A stretch of 64,000 nucleotides of DNA from Methanobrevibacter thaueri (GCF_003111625.1 NZ_MZGS01000027.1:1-64000), one strand, 5' to 3'; positions 54,319 through 63,221 are shown, counted from the first letter of the stretch. Notes: generated by a model from the letters alone, not told the origin. Program-made: numbers and translations.

Positions 54319-54870
54319 TTAGAATTCTAATTGCTCGGCAATGCACATTTTGCAGACTGCATTTGGTGACTCGAGATTTGCATCCTTTACAGGACAATAA
54401 AACACGCCATCTTTTTCTTCAACCTTTAAGGATCCCGGAAATGGTGTTCCAACAGGGTGTATCGGTTCCTGCAAAATGAAAGTGGTGTAAATTGAGATTA
54501 TTCCATAAATTAATGGAAATTTTGTTTTGGATGTCATTGATTCATTGACATGATATGATTTCAGTGTGGCCACCGCATCTATGAACTCCTCCTTGTCGAT
54601 TTCATGATCATAGGTGTTATTGTCACTGTGGACATCCTTGATGCGGCCCAAAAAGTATTTGACATAAACGGCATGGCTTTTATGCTTATAGTTTTCCTGA
54701 ACATACTTGCTTTCCTCAATCATCTCAGCATTGACGGCCATCAGGTCAAATACTGAAATGGTTCCGGAGTATTCCTTCAGGATTTCCAAAACGGAACCGC
54801 AATCAATGCTTTCCTCATTTGAAATCACCTGCGAAAAATCATCATACAATCCAATTGAACTCATGAACAT
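54319..54870 (-). CDS. DUF2115 (UPF0305) family protein
   Basis: 183 residues. Methanogen-restricted DUF2115 pattern: a helical N-terminal two thirds, then IHPVGTPFPGSLKVEEKDGVFYCP (in two parts), CPVKDANLESPNAVCKMCIAEQ with four Cys likely binding metal. Cytosolic, function unknown. Convergent with the SLATT-like gene, with ATTAGAATTCTAAT between the two stops. Confidence 0.75.
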   Translation of the reverse strand: MFMSSIGLYDDFSQVISNEESIDCGSVLEILKEYSGTISVFDLMAVNAEMIEESKYVQENYKHKSHAVYVKYFLGRIKDVHSDNNTYDHEIDKEEFIDAVATLKSYHVNESMTSKTKFPLIYGIISIYTTFILQEPIHPVGTPFPGSLKVEEKDGVFYCPVKDANLESPNAVCKMCIAEQLEF

Positions 54871-54955
54871 GCCTCACTAATAATTTTAGTATTTCACTTT
54901 GATAATGTTAATCCTTGGAAAAAAATTAATATTAATTTTTTGTAAATTTTAGAGA

Positions 54956-55984
54956 TTAGCAAAGCATATAAACACCAATTAGAATAGCCAATAATATAAC
55001 ATTTAAAACCGTGAATACGACCAGATACCTGATTTTGAATTCATTATATTCACGAACAAGAATCTTGAAAGATATAAGATTCGCCATTGATGCTATAAGC
55101 GTACCCAAACCACCAATATTGATTCCCACAATAATAGCCTCATAATTGGTGCTGAAACCGCTGAGCAACATTGCCGCAGGCACATTTGAAATTACCTGAG
55201 ATGCGAGAATCCCCCACATGACCTCATTTCCAATGATCCATCTCTCAAATATCCGTGTGAAAAAATCAATGTTCTGCAGATTGCCTATTAAAATAAAAAG
55301 GGCGATGAATGTCAAAAGCAAATAATAATCGACACCAAGGAAAACTCTTCTAAGGAAATTTTCGCCATTAAACCTTACCTCACCCATGTGTGGCAATGTA
55401 ATCTTATCCGGATGAACGAACAAAGACGATACGACTAAAAATATCGCTGATACAAGCACATATGGTAAAAGCAGGAGGAAAAATGATTCGAACGGGATTT
55501 TAGATACAGTGTACATGACAATATTGTGTGGCGCTCCTATAGGAAGAACCATACAGCCAATATTGGCGGCAATGGTCTGCAGGGAAACGGTGAATATTGC
55601 CAGGTCAATTCTATTGACCTTTTTCAGGGCCAAGAGGGCAAACGGCACGAATATGATTAAAGAAACATCGTTGGTTATGAATATGGATGTGAAAAAGCAT
55701 GTGAAAACTAAAAAGAAAACAAGCTGGCGAGCATTTCCTATTCTGGTCAATAGCTTGCGAACCACCATCTCGAAAACTGATAGATTCTTAAGAATCTCCA
55801 CAATGACCATGATTACAAAAAGCAATATGATTGTGTCCCAGTTAATGTAATCCAGATAGGTGATATTTGGAGTGACGAAAAAACAGGATATGATAGCTAG
55901 GATTAACGATATGGAAAATACGGTTTCATTTCTGAAAAAATCGATTAATCTAGCCACGGCATCCAACTTAATCGGCATCCTCAT
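54956..55984 (-). CDS. SLC13/ArsB-like anion transporter
   Basis: 342 residues and about nine to ten transmembrane helices. Citrate-transporter/NhaD-ArsB superfamily motifs: FFTSIFITNDVSLIIFVPFAL, ANIGCMVLPIGAPHNI and the mirrored SQVISNVPAAMLLSGFS with GTLIASMANLISF. This is shorter than the usual 400-plus residues but both halves are present. Possible starts ATG 55984 or 55978; the coding region overlaps the end of the TIGR04076 gene by 17 bases, so they are co-translated. Substrate unknown. Confidence 0.85.
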   Translation of the reverse strand: MRMPIKLDAVARLIDFFRNETVFSISLILAIISCFFVTPNITYLDYINWDTIILLFVIMVIVEILKNLSVFEMVVRKLLTRIGNARQLVFFLVFTCFFTSIFITNDVSLIIFVPFALLALKKVNRIDLAIFTVSLQTIAANIGCMVLPIGAPHNIVMYTVSKIPFESFFLLLLPYVLVSAIFLVVSSLFVHPDKITLPHMGEVRFNGENFLRRVFLGVDYYLLLTFIALFILIGNLQNIDFFTRIFERWIIGNEVMWGILASQVISNVPAAMLLSGFSTNYEAIIVGINIGGLGTLIASMANLISFKILVREYNEFKIRYLVVFTVLNVILLAILIGVYMLC

Positions 55985-56282
55985 CCATTGTTTCTAAAAG
56001 AAAACTGACCGGTCTGAAGCCGTCATTGCATGAAATCATTGCTGATTTTTTATTCTTCATCCAGCCGTCATAAAAATCGCTTGCGCCATTGGCCAATGCC
56101 ATGACAAATGGTGAAACGCTCTCCCAGGCACTGTCGCAGAAATTGTCCGGTTTTACCCAACCGTTTGCGATGAAAACGTCCCCCTCCTCAACGTCACATT
56201 CATGTTCAAGAGGATTCTCGTATTTCTCGATTAAATCATCATGCCTTACTTTTCTCATGACTGTAATTTTGACTTTTTTCAT
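55968..56282 (-). CDS. TIGR04076 family protein
   Basis: 104 residues. KVKITVMRKVRHDDLIEKY, ECDVEEGDVFIANGWVKPDNFCDSAW, SPFVMALANGASDFYDGW and SCNDGFRPVSFLLE follow the TIGR04076 pattern, with three conserved Cys. The family is frequent in anaerobes and without known function. It overlaps the anion-transporter gene downstream and the SAP-domain gene upstream by 4 bases. Confidence 0.75.
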   Translation of the reverse strand: MKKVKITVMRKVRHDDLIEKYENPLEHECDVEEGDVFIANGWVKPDNFCDSAWESVSPFVMALANGASDFYDGWMKNKKSAMISCNDGFRPVSFLLETMDEDAD

Positions 56283-56836
56283 TTTAATATCTCCAAATCA
56301 CTTTCTTCATAACGATTATGCCCTTTAAGGCTCTTTTTAAACTTCCAACATTTGATTGCATCATCCAATGACCTGCCATCATTGTTTTCGAAGAAATCCC
56401 TAATGTATTGGTTATACTGAAACTGCTTATCTATTCTTGTCTTTTCGCCTGAATTTTGAATCTCATGATATACTTCAATGGCATCACGGTAAGTCCTGTT
56501 GGGATTGGACTTCAGCCATTTTTGAAACTTGACCTTGAACTTAAAACCCTTGCCTATTTCCCTTTCAAAGAATTCCCTTTTATCCTCGCTGCATCCGAAA
56601 TTTTCTCCCAATCTGGAATCCAAGGAAATCTCAGAGGATTCCTGGCTATGGGACTGTGCAGTTTTGGGTTTGATCAATTCATCGCCAGTGCTTAAGTAAT
56701 GGATTATCCTTTCCTCCAACTCCCCCTTGCTTCCGCTGACTTTAAGACCTTCCTTTCGGCAGAAATCCTTCAATTCCTCCTTTAAAAAATAATATTCCCC
56801 GAATTCATCGGGATTCAAATCTTTAGTCAGCTCCAT
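56279..56836 (-). CDS. SAP-domain protein with DUF6434-like C-terminus
   Basis: 185 residues from ATG 56836 (a TTG at 56845 is also open). The N-terminal SAP motif (LKDFCRKEGLKVSGSKGELEERI) usually binds DNA or RNA. The C-terminal part, GKGFKFKVKFQKWLKSNPNR, TYRDAIEVYHEIQ and KQFQYNQYIRDFFENN, resembles the DUF6434 module that accompanies SAP domains in bacteria. Function unknown. First of three overlapping genes that end with an anion transporter. Confidence 0.75.
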   Translation of the reverse strand: MELTKDLNPDEFGEYYFLKEELKDFCRKEGLKVSGSKGELEERIIHYLSTGDELIKPKTAQSHSQESSEISLDSRLGENFGCSEDKREFFEREIGKGFKFKVKFQKWLKSNPNRTYRDAIEVYHEIQNSGEKTRIDKQFQYNQYIRDFFENNDGRSLDDAIKCWKFKKSLKGHNRYEESDLEILK

Positions 56837-56845
56837 GAAAATCAA

Positions 56846-56868
56846 AAAAAATAAAAAAAGTGGGGAAA
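56846..56868 (-). terminator. T-tract terminator of YchF-like GTPase gene
   Basis: After the stop codon the minus strand reads CCCCACTTTTTTTATTTTTTTTG without a hairpin; the SAP-domain gene begins immediately downstream. Confidence 0.45.
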
Positions 56869-56869
56869 T

Positions 56870-58060
56870 TTAATTTCTGGTTACGATACTTATGATGTCC
56901 CCGTCCTTAAGTTCATAATCACTGGCTACGCGCATGTTTGACCTTGCGTCAACTGCATGCATGAACTTGTCCCCTATGTCAGTGTGGACGATGTATGCCA
57001 ATTCACGAGGGGTTGAACCCTGTTTAACTAAAAATCCGTCAGGCAGAACATTGCCCTTTTGGTCAGTGTACTTGTGCTCGTCCTGAACAGGGTATACGAC
57101 AATCCTGTCAAGCAACTCGAAAATTCCGTAGTTCAATGCATCCTGAACACCAGTGCTTCCATAAACGTCCAAAATATTAGTCTGAATGTATTCAAGAGCT
57201 TTCAGCTGATTTGGATTTAAGTCATCGGCCTTCAATATTTCGAAGTGGTCATCTCCTGAAACATATGAAATCAATCCTGCCTCAGCGGCCCTTACAAGAG
57301 CTATTTCAGATTCCGCTGAAGTTGCAATGACATTTGGATATTTTTCCTTGATTCTTTCAATATTAGCTTTAGAAGTTGGCAAATCAGCCTTGTTTGCAAT
57401 AATCATCATCGGTTTGGCAATTTTTAGGATGTTGCGGGTAAGTTCAATCAGGTCTTCCTCTTCCCACTTATTGAAATCAGGTTCGATTGTTCTTTTGGCT
57501 TCAATGATATCCTCAACGGCTATTCCTGTACCGGACAATTGGTCATAAAGCACCTTTGCAACATCTAAATGTTCGGCACCGATCTTTCTTACAAGCCTTA
57601 CCCAGTTTCTTGATAAAATTCCATACATCCACATTACAATCTCATTTTCCAAAAATTCCACGTCCTCCAACGGGTCGTGGCTTCCAGGGTCAACAGGGTT
57701 TCCTTCAATGTCAGTTGAACCTGAGGCATCAATAACATGTATGAACACTTTAGCTTGCATTAATTCATCTAAAAACTTATTACCTAATCCTTTTCCTTCA
57801 TGAGCTCCAGGAACCAGTCCTGCAACGTCAATTAATTCAATTGGAAGTAACCTTTTTCCATCAATACATATTGAATTGTGAGGATTGCATGTAACACCTA
57901 ATTCCTTACATGGGCAATCCTTAATAACATGAGCAACCGCCTTGTTGGCATCGATTGTTGTGAATGGGTAATTTGCCATTTCAACGGTAGATGCTGTTGC
58001 TGAGTTGAAAAAGGATGATTTTCCTACATTTGGTTTTCCACAAACTGCAATTTGAAGCAT
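56870..58060 (-). CDS. archaeal Obg/YchF-family GTPase with TGS domain
   Basis: 396 residues from ATG 58060 after AGTGATTATT. G motifs: [19 protein letters not shown] (G1), YPFTTIDAN (G2), [19 protein letters not shown] (G3), [11 protein letters not shown] (G4). A helical insert with [12 protein letters not shown] follows, and residues about 320-396 form the TGS domain ([29 protein letters not shown]-like [10 protein letters not shown]). YchF-type proteins bind ribosomes and nucleotides; the archaeal role is unproven. Confidence 0.92.
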   Translation of the reverse strand: MLQIAVCGKPNVGKSSFFNSATASTVEMANYPFTTIDANKAVAHVIKDCPCKELGVTCNPHNSICIDGKRLLPIELIDVAGLVPGAHEGKGLGNKFLDELMQAKVFIHVIDASGSTDIEGNPVDPGSHDPLEDVEFLENEIVMWMYGILSRNWVRLVRKIGAEHLDVAKVLYDQLSGTGIAVEDIIEAKRTIEPDFNKWEEEDLIELTRNILKIAKPMMIIANKADLPTSKANIERIKEKYPNVIATSAESEIALVRAAEAGLISYVSGDDHFEILKADDLNPNQLKALEYIQTNILDVYGSTGVQDALNYGIFELLDRIVVYPVQDEHKYTDQKGNVLPDGFLVKQGSTPRELAYIVHTDIGDKFMHAVDARSNMRVASDYELKDGDIISIVTRN

Positions 58061-58126
58061 AATAATCACTCTTAATATATGTTGTTAAAATTATAAATAG
58101 TTTCATAAATCATAGTTATAATTAGT

Positions 58127-58996
58127 ATGAAAGAACATAACGATGAAGTCCCACAGGCAATGAGAATTCGCCAGGAAATTCAGGAATCAATGAATAATTC
58201 CTTGCCCGAAAAGAAGTTCCGCAAGGAAAAAATTGATGTGGTTGAAATTGATATCGAATTGGACAACCTCGGATGGGATTTCCACAATTACAGGATTTTG
58301 AACCTAACAGACATTCATTTGGGCCAATGGGTCACACCAGAATATTTGGATGAGCTGATTGACTATGTCAATACATTGAACTATGATGTGGCCACATTGA
58401 CGGGGGATTACATTTCCTATATCATTGACGGTTATGAAGACTGCCTAAAGGACTCATTTAAAAAACTGAAATCAAATGACGGCAAATTCGGGGTTTTAGG
58501 CAATCACGACCACTGGATGGGTGCGGACACCATAAGGGAAATTTTCAGGGACTCCGACATCACCGATTTGAGCAATGACGTTTGCGTACTGAGCAAAGGC
58601 GAGAGCAAATTGAACCTCGCCGGAGTCGATAGCTGCACTGTCTGCGCTGACAATCTTGATGCTGTGTTGGCCAAGCTGGATGATGACAATCCAACAGTAT
58701 TGCTCGTGCACGAGCCGGATTTCGCAGAGGAATCATCCAAAACCGGCAAGATTGATTTGGAAATCTCAGGGCATTCACATGGAGGGCAATTCGTTATCCC
58801 TAAACTAGAAACCACACCTCTTAGAGGCCCTAACTCCACCAAATACCCCATCGGCTATTATAAGATTGGCAGAATGAATCAGTATACCAGCAAAGGTCTC
58901 GGCACCAATTCCTTCAGAATACGCATTAACTGCAAACCCGAAATAACAATTATAACCTTGAAGAATGGAAATAAAAAAAGAATAAAGATAGAATGA
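58127..58996 (+). CDS. calcineurin-like metallophosphoesterase
   Basis: 289 residues. Metal-site motifs in order: NLTDIHLGQWV (Asp62, His64), ATLTGDYISY (Asp94), GVLGNHDHWMG (Asn126, His127), LLVHEPDFAEE and ISGHSHGGQFVIP. It resembles YkuE/YaeI-type phosphoesterases but lacks their membrane segment or Tat signal. ATTATAAATAG lies only about 30 bases before the ATG, so the mRNA is probably leaderless. Its stop codon overlaps the start of the next gene (ATGA), so both are translated together. Confidence 0.88.
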   Translation: MKEHNDEVPQAMRIRQEIQESMNNSLPEKKFRKEKIDVVEIDIELDNLGWDFHNYRILNLTDIHLGQWVTPEYLDELIDYVNTLNYDVATLTGDYISYIIDGYEDCLKDSFKKLKSNDGKFGVLGNHDHWMGADTIREIFRDSDITDLSNDVCVLSKGESKLNLAGVDSCTVCADNLDAVLAKLDDDNPTVLLVHEPDFAEESSKTGKIDLEISGHSHGGQFVIPKLETTPLRGPNSTKYPIGYYKIGRMNQYTSKGLGTNSFRIRINCKPEITIITLKNGNKKRIKIE

Positions 58997-61119
58997 GATA
59001 TAAAAACGCAATTATCTCCTCGTTAAAAACAGTGATTACCACACTTTTACTTGTCCTATCAAACATGATGGCAATTATTATAGTTGACTATATAAGTGCT
59101 GACTTTACTGTAGGGCCTTTTTATAACGTGTTGTTAATTATTATAGCGTTTACCGTTACAAATGCCATATTATGGCCGATTTTCAGGCGTTTCCTGATGA
59201 AATATATTATTTTAACATTCGGAATCGGCGCCATTTTCTTAAACTCATTGATGTTCTACATAGCCACATATTTCATTCCGGGAGTTCATGTCGGTTTCTA
59301 TGGGTTTTGGCAGGTCCCCATCGTCATAGCGATATTCACCACATTTGCGACCAACATTACAAACACAAGTTACTATGACAATTATATTAAAACCATTTTA
59401 AAATATGCTCTTGAAAGGAAAACACCTTACAAGAAAAAATATCCCGGAGTCATAATGCTTGAAATTGATGGTCTGTCAATAAACACCCTTAAAAAAGCAA
59501 TTGACAAGGGATTTATGCCTAATCTTAAAAGTTGGATTGATGAGAAAACCCATACATTAAAGCAATGGGAAACAGACCTCTCCTCACAGACCGGATCAAG
59601 TCAGGCAGGAATATTGCATGGAAACAACAGGGACATTGTGGCCTACAGATGGATAGAAAAGGAAAACAACAATAAGCTGATGGTTTCAGGAAAATTAAGC
59701 CAGGCACCTGAAATTGAAGAGAGAATAAGTAACGGTGAAGGTTTGCTTGTCAATGGAATAAGCATTGCAAATATGTTTTCAGGAGACAGCCAGCTGTCCG
59801 CCCTCACCTCCTCAAGACTGCATTCAATCACCAGAATCTACAACAAGACACTGCATACGGTATTTCTGGAGTCCTATAACTTTCAAAGAATATTCGTACT
59901 GTTCCTATGGGACATATTGCTTGAACTGAAGTCACAAATAATGCATAGATTGAAAAACATACGGCCCAGACTCAGAAGAACTATCGTTTATGCCGCAATC
60001 CGTGCGGGGGCGAATGTCGTTTTAAGGGAGGCTACAACAGAGATTCTGGCAAGTGAAATCTTCAGGGGCGAAATAGACACAGCCTATGCCACATTCATGG
60101 GTTATGACGAAATAGCACACCACTCAGGGGTTGAGGATGACGACGTCTGGGGCGTTTTAAAACAGATTGACGCCCAGTTTTCAAGACTGGAATCAGCGAT
60201 TGAATTGGCAGACAGGGACTATAAATTGCTCATATTGTCAGACCACGGGCAAAGTAACGGCGCCACATTCAAGCAGAGATACGGAATGACATTGGGAAAT
60301 TACGTGAGAAGGCTGCTTCCCGATGATTTGAAAATTTATCAGAGCGCATATAACATTGACCACTTTAGGGACGCATTGCTTCCGGAAAGCAGACAATTGC
60401 AGACAATCAAGGACCATGTTGAAACAATCCGTGACGATCTGTTCGATGAGGAAGGGCGCATCCATAATTTAAGAAATGAGATTCAGGAAAGAAAGCCTGC
60501 CATAATCTTTGAAAACGAACAGTACCAGAAATTGCGGGAAAGATATTCCAACAGCCTCGAATACATTACCGGACACGAAAGCATCGAGCACAGCACCAAA
60601 AAGGCCCGTGATTCGGAATTGGTTGTTTTGGGTTCCGGAAATCTGGCCCTGATTTACCTGACACAATGGAAACAGCGCCTGACCTACGAGGAGATAGTCA
60701 TGCTATTCCCTGACCTGATTCCAGGCCTCATAAACCACCCCGGAGTCGGCTTTATTTTGATTGACTCAATGATGAATGGAGGCATGGCAATCGGCAAAAA
60801 GGGCATTTACTACCTGGACACCGACAAGGTGGTCGGTGAAAATCCTCTTGAGGGATTTGGAGAGCATGCCGCACACCACCTCAGACGTGAAAACTCATTC
60901 AGGAACATGCCGGACATCATGGTGAACAGCTTTTATGACTCAGAAAAAGATGAGGTCTGTGCCTTCGAGGAGTTAATTGGTTCCCATGGCGGCCTTGGAG
61001 GTAACCAAAGCAAACCGTTTATCCTATACCCTAGCGAATGGGAGGATCCCGGAGATTTGATCGGTTCGGAATCAATCTACAGATTCCTAAAAAAAGAAAT
61101 TGAAAATCTAGATTCTTGA
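58993..61119 (+). CDS. membrane-anchored alkaline-phosphatase-superfamily protein with holin-4-like N-terminus
   Basis: 708 residues. Residues 1-125 contain four transmembrane helices of the phage_holin_4_2 type (VGPFYNVLLIIIAFTVTNAI, IYYIT..FIPGVHV-like). From 150 follows an alkaline-phosphatase-superfamily domain: VIMLEIDGLSINTL (Asp159), SSQTGSSQAGILHGNN (candidate Ser/Thr nucleophile), FMGYDEIAHHSGVED, LLILSDHGQSNGATF and ELIGSHGGLGGNQSKPFI. A helical insert lies at about 475-560. Such fusions occur in Actinobacteria and methanogens; they probably hydrolyse a phosphodiester or nucleotide-type substrate at the membrane. The name holin does not imply a phage. The 3' end overlaps the convergent sirtuin gene by 12 bases. 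Confidence 0.8.
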   Translation: MRYKNAIISSLKTVITTLLLVLSNMMAIIIVDYISADFTVGPFYNVLLIIIAFTVTNAILWPIFRRFLMKYIILTFGIGAIFLNSLMFYIATYFIPGVHVGFYGFWQVPIVIAIFTTFATNITNTSYYDNYIKTILKYALERKTPYKKKYPGVIMLEIDGLSINTLKKAIDKGFMPNLKSWIDEKTHTLKQWETDLSSQTGSSQAGILHGNNRDIVAYRWIEKENNNKLMVSGKLSQAPEIEERISNGEGLLVNGISIANMFSGDSQLSALTSSRLHSITRIYNKTLHTVFLESYNFQRIFVLFLWDILLELKSQIMHRLKNIRPRLRRTIVYAAIRAGANVVLREATTEILASEIFRGEIDTAYATFMGYDEIAHHSGVEDDDVWGVLKQIDAQFSRLESAIELADRDYKLLILSDHGQSNGATFKQRYGMTLGNYVRRLLPDDLKIYQSAYNIDHFRDALLPESRQLQTIKDHVETIRDDLFDEEGRIHNLRNEIQERKPAIIFENEQYQKLRERYSNSLEYITGHESIEHSTKKARDSELVVLGSGNLALIYLTQWKQRLTYEEIVMLFPDLIPGLINHPGVGFILIDSMMNGGMAIGKKGIYYLDTDKVVGENPLEGFGEHAAHHLRRENSFRNMPDIMVNSFYDSEKDEVCAFEELIGSHGGLGGNQSKPFILYPSEWEDPGDLIGSESIYRFLKKEIENLDS

Positions 61120-61953
61120 TAGCCAGTAATCAAGAATTTCCTCAACATCCTCATCAAAGCTAATTGTCTTATCCTTATTCTCTTCAATGGCCTGTGGATA
61201 ATCCAGGTTAAGTCTTATCAATGTCGCATCATCATTATTGTAGGTCATCTGTTCGAAAGGAAACCTTATGATGGTGGGGGTGTTGAATCCGACGCCGATT
61301 TCAAGGAACACAAACTTCCCATCAATGTCATTCAGGAAATCATAATACTTATCGCTCATCTCATGCCATTTGGCATCCTCAACAAAGAAATTGTCCTTTC
61401 TCAGGTTAACGTCCATTTCCTCACCGCAAACAGGACAATATGGAACCAGTTCACTTGGTACCTTGCAGTCGGAGGTGTTTTCCAGAAGCTCACTGACCAA
61501 TTCCTCATTTTCATACAGCTTATCGTGACAAGCCTTGCTGCACTGCAGGAGTCCGTAATCACCCTGGGTTGCAAAAATCCTTTCGTCCCCAAATCCATTT
61601 AGCCAAAACTGATGGTCCACATTGGTTGTTATGACAAAATACTCCTTGTCTGCAACCAGCCTTAACAGTTTTGTATACACATCGGTTTTTCCGACATCAT
61701 ATCTGTTTGCAAAAATATGCCTTGCCCAATAGGCCCACTGCTCCTCGGGTGTCTCAAACCTGTAGAATGATGAGGTATACATGTCCGTGAATCCATACTT
61801 TTCAATGAAATCCTTGAAATACCTCTCATGTCTATCTCCACCGTAATCGATTCCTGCAGCGGTTGACAGTCCAGCTCCCGCTCCAATGATTACATAATCA
61901 GCTTCATCAATGGCCTCTTTGGCCTTATCCAGTCTTTGCACAAAACGTTCCAT
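61108..61953 (-). CDS. class M sirtuin (SirTM), protein ADP-ribosyltransferase type
   Basis: 281 residues. Sir2 Rossmann motif IIGAGAGLSTAAGIDYGGDRHE, then KDFIEKYGFTDMYTSSFY typical of SirTM. NAD-site ITTNVDHQF (Asn111, Asp113) and ATQGDYGLLQC, where Gln130 replaces the catalytic His of ordinary deacetylases. Zinc Cys pairs CSKAC (138, 142) and CPVC (173, 176). Characterised bacterial SirTMs ADP-ribosylate lipoyl carrier protein GcvH-L. The gene starts directly at the end of the macrodomain gene, as in bacterial SirTM operons. No gcvH-L or lipoate ligase is present in this window. Confidence 0.88.
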   Translation of the reverse strand: MERFVQRLDKAKEAIDEADYVIIGAGAGLSTAAGIDYGGDRHERYFKDFIEKYGFTDMYTSSFYRFETPEEQWAYWARHIFANRYDVGKTDVYTKLLRLVADKEYFVITTNVDHQFWLNGFGDERIFATQGDYGLLQCSKACHDKLYENEELVSELLENTSDCKVPSELVPYCPVCGEEMDVNLRKDNFFVEDAKWHEMSDKYYDFLNDIDGKFVFLEIGVGFNTPTIIRFPFEQMTYNNDDATLIRLNLDYPQAIEENKDKTISFDEDVEEILDYWLSRI

Positions 61954-62736
61954 CTACTCACCAAATAACAAATCTTTATAAATCCTGTAACTCTCATCAC
62001 CGAATACATCGAAAATCACATGCTTAAGTGAAGTTTCGGTTGAATCCAAATACTCCTCAACTGTCTTTATTGCAATTTCGGCCGCCAGCTCCTGCGGGAA
62101 ATTGAACACCCCTGTTGAAATGCCGCAGAAGGCAATTGACTCCAGGTTATGGGCATCAGCTATTTCCAGACATGACCTGTAGCAACTGGCCAAGTCCTCC
62201 TTATCCTTATCGGACGGCTTCATGCCCTGAGGTATTGCGGGGCCGACAGTGTGGATCACATGCCTGGAAGGCAGATTGTAGGCGGAGGTGATTTTGGCTT
62301 TTCCTACCTCCTCGTCCTCGCCCTGCATTTCCATTATGCGGTTGCACTCATCCCTTAACTGCACGCCTGCGGAGGAGTGAATTATGTTGTCAATGCAATT
62401 GTGTTGGGGGATAAAGCAGCCAAGCAATTTGGAATTTGCCGCATTGACTATCGCATCGGCTTTCAGGGTTACGATATCACCCTGCCAAAGCATTATCCTG
62501 CCTTTAACCTCCATTATGTCCTTCACTGAAGTCAGGTCTTTGCTTAAGGTTTCGGCGGTTAAAAATTCATCCTGAACCTTTAAAAATTCTTCAGATATTT
62601 CCAAAGGTGGCCTTACATTCATCAATGAACGAAGCAATGCCCTTTTAGAGAAATAATCCTCGGGAACATTGATTTCATCACCACGCTCACCAATCAAATA
62701 TTTAATTAAAAAATCCAATTGTTCAGTGCTGTTAAT
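61954..62736 (-). CDS. zinc-dependent macrodomain protein ADP-ribose hydrolase
   Basis: About 260 residues. N-terminal helical part ([30 protein letters not shown]), then the macro fold: [20 protein letters not shown], zinc-type insertion [21 protein letters not shown] (Cys107, His112, Cys114), RHVIHTVGP and [12 protein letters not shown]. This is the Zn-Macro type that removes ADP-ribose and is encoded next to SirTM. Start: the frame opens at ATG 62814, but that region contains the promoters of both divergent genes; GGAGAG followed six bases later by ATT 62736 fits the family length. TTG 62718 is the alternative. Confidence 0.88.
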   Translation of the reverse strand: MNSTEQLDFLIKYLIGERGDEINVPEDYFSKRALLRSLMNVRPPLEISEEFLKVQDEFLTAETLSKDLTSVKDIMEVKGRIMLWQGDIVTLKADAIVNAANSKLLGCFIPQHNCIDNIIHSSAGVQLRDECNRIMEMQGEDEEVGKAKITSAYNLPSRHVIHTVGPAIPQGMKPSDKDKEDLASCYRSCLEIADAHNLESIAFCGISTGVFNFPQELAAEIAIKTVEEYLDSTETSLKHVIFDVFGDESYRIYKDLLFGE

Positions 62737-62775
62737 TTCAATCTCTCCATGAATCGTTAATAATAATATAATCCC

Positions 62776-62826
62776 AATCCATTTAAATGATTTTTGTAAC
62801 TTTTTAGTAACCATTTAAATAATTAA
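62776..62826. promoter_or_regulatory. back-to-back promoters of macrodomain and HxlR genes
   Basis: On the minus strand TCATTTAAATGG (62779-62790) is a TATA-like element about 45-50 bases before the proposed macrodomain start; on the plus strand CATTTAAATAATT (62813-62825) stands about 20-25 bases before ATG 62844. Any regulator bound here could control both genes. Confidence 0.4.
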
Positions 62827-62843
62827 TAAATCAATTTAAAATT

Positions 62844-63221
62844 ATGGACACCGATAAAATAGTTTGTCCGGTCGACAGGACCCTGAACCTTTTCAACAAG
62901 AAATGGTGCATTCAGATTATTCGGGACATGTTTTTTGGAAAGAAACATTTCAGGGAATTCAAGGAGGATAAGCCTAAGTTGAGCAATAAGGTGCTGTCAA
63001 GCTGCCTTAAGGAACTGGAGGAAAACGGCCTAATCGAAAAGAAGGTTCTCGATGACAATCCCCTTTCCACCGAGTATTACTTGACCGAATACGGACAATC
63101 TATGAACAGGATTATCTATGAGCTGGCAATGTTTACCTTAAATGACGAAACCAAATATTCAAAAGAAACCCGTGCCGCCCTAAAGGATAATTTTAAGAAG
63201 ACATTGGAAATTGATGATTGA
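62844..63221 (+). CDS. HxlR-family winged-helix regulator
   Basis: 125 residues. HxlR pattern: CPVDRTLNLFNKKWCIQIIRDMF, FGKKHFREFKEDKPKLSNKV with LSSCLKELEENGLIEKKV, and STEYYLTEYGQSM. N-terminal Cys (CPVD) is the conserved position that senses redox or electrophiles in some members. It is divergent from the macrodomain-SirTM pair and overlaps cbiE downstream, so it may regulate either. HxlR proteins act as dimers on DNA. Confidence 0.9.
   Translation: MDTDKIVCPVDRTLNLFNKKWCIQIIRDMFFGKKHFREFKEDKPKLSNKVLSSCLKELEENGLIEKKVLDDNPLSTEYYLTEYGQSMNRIIYELAMFTLNDETKYSKETRAALKDNFKKTLEIDD

Noticed and set aside
54956-55984. Truncated anion transporter
   Set aside because: The protein is short but both motif halves (TNDVSLIIFVP and ISNVPAAMLLS) are present, so it is probably a compact family member, not a broken gene.
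58993-59380. Holin-like N-terminus as a sign of a prophage
   Set aside because: The segment is fused to an alkaline-phosphatase domain, and no phage structural, lysis or integrase genes are nearby.
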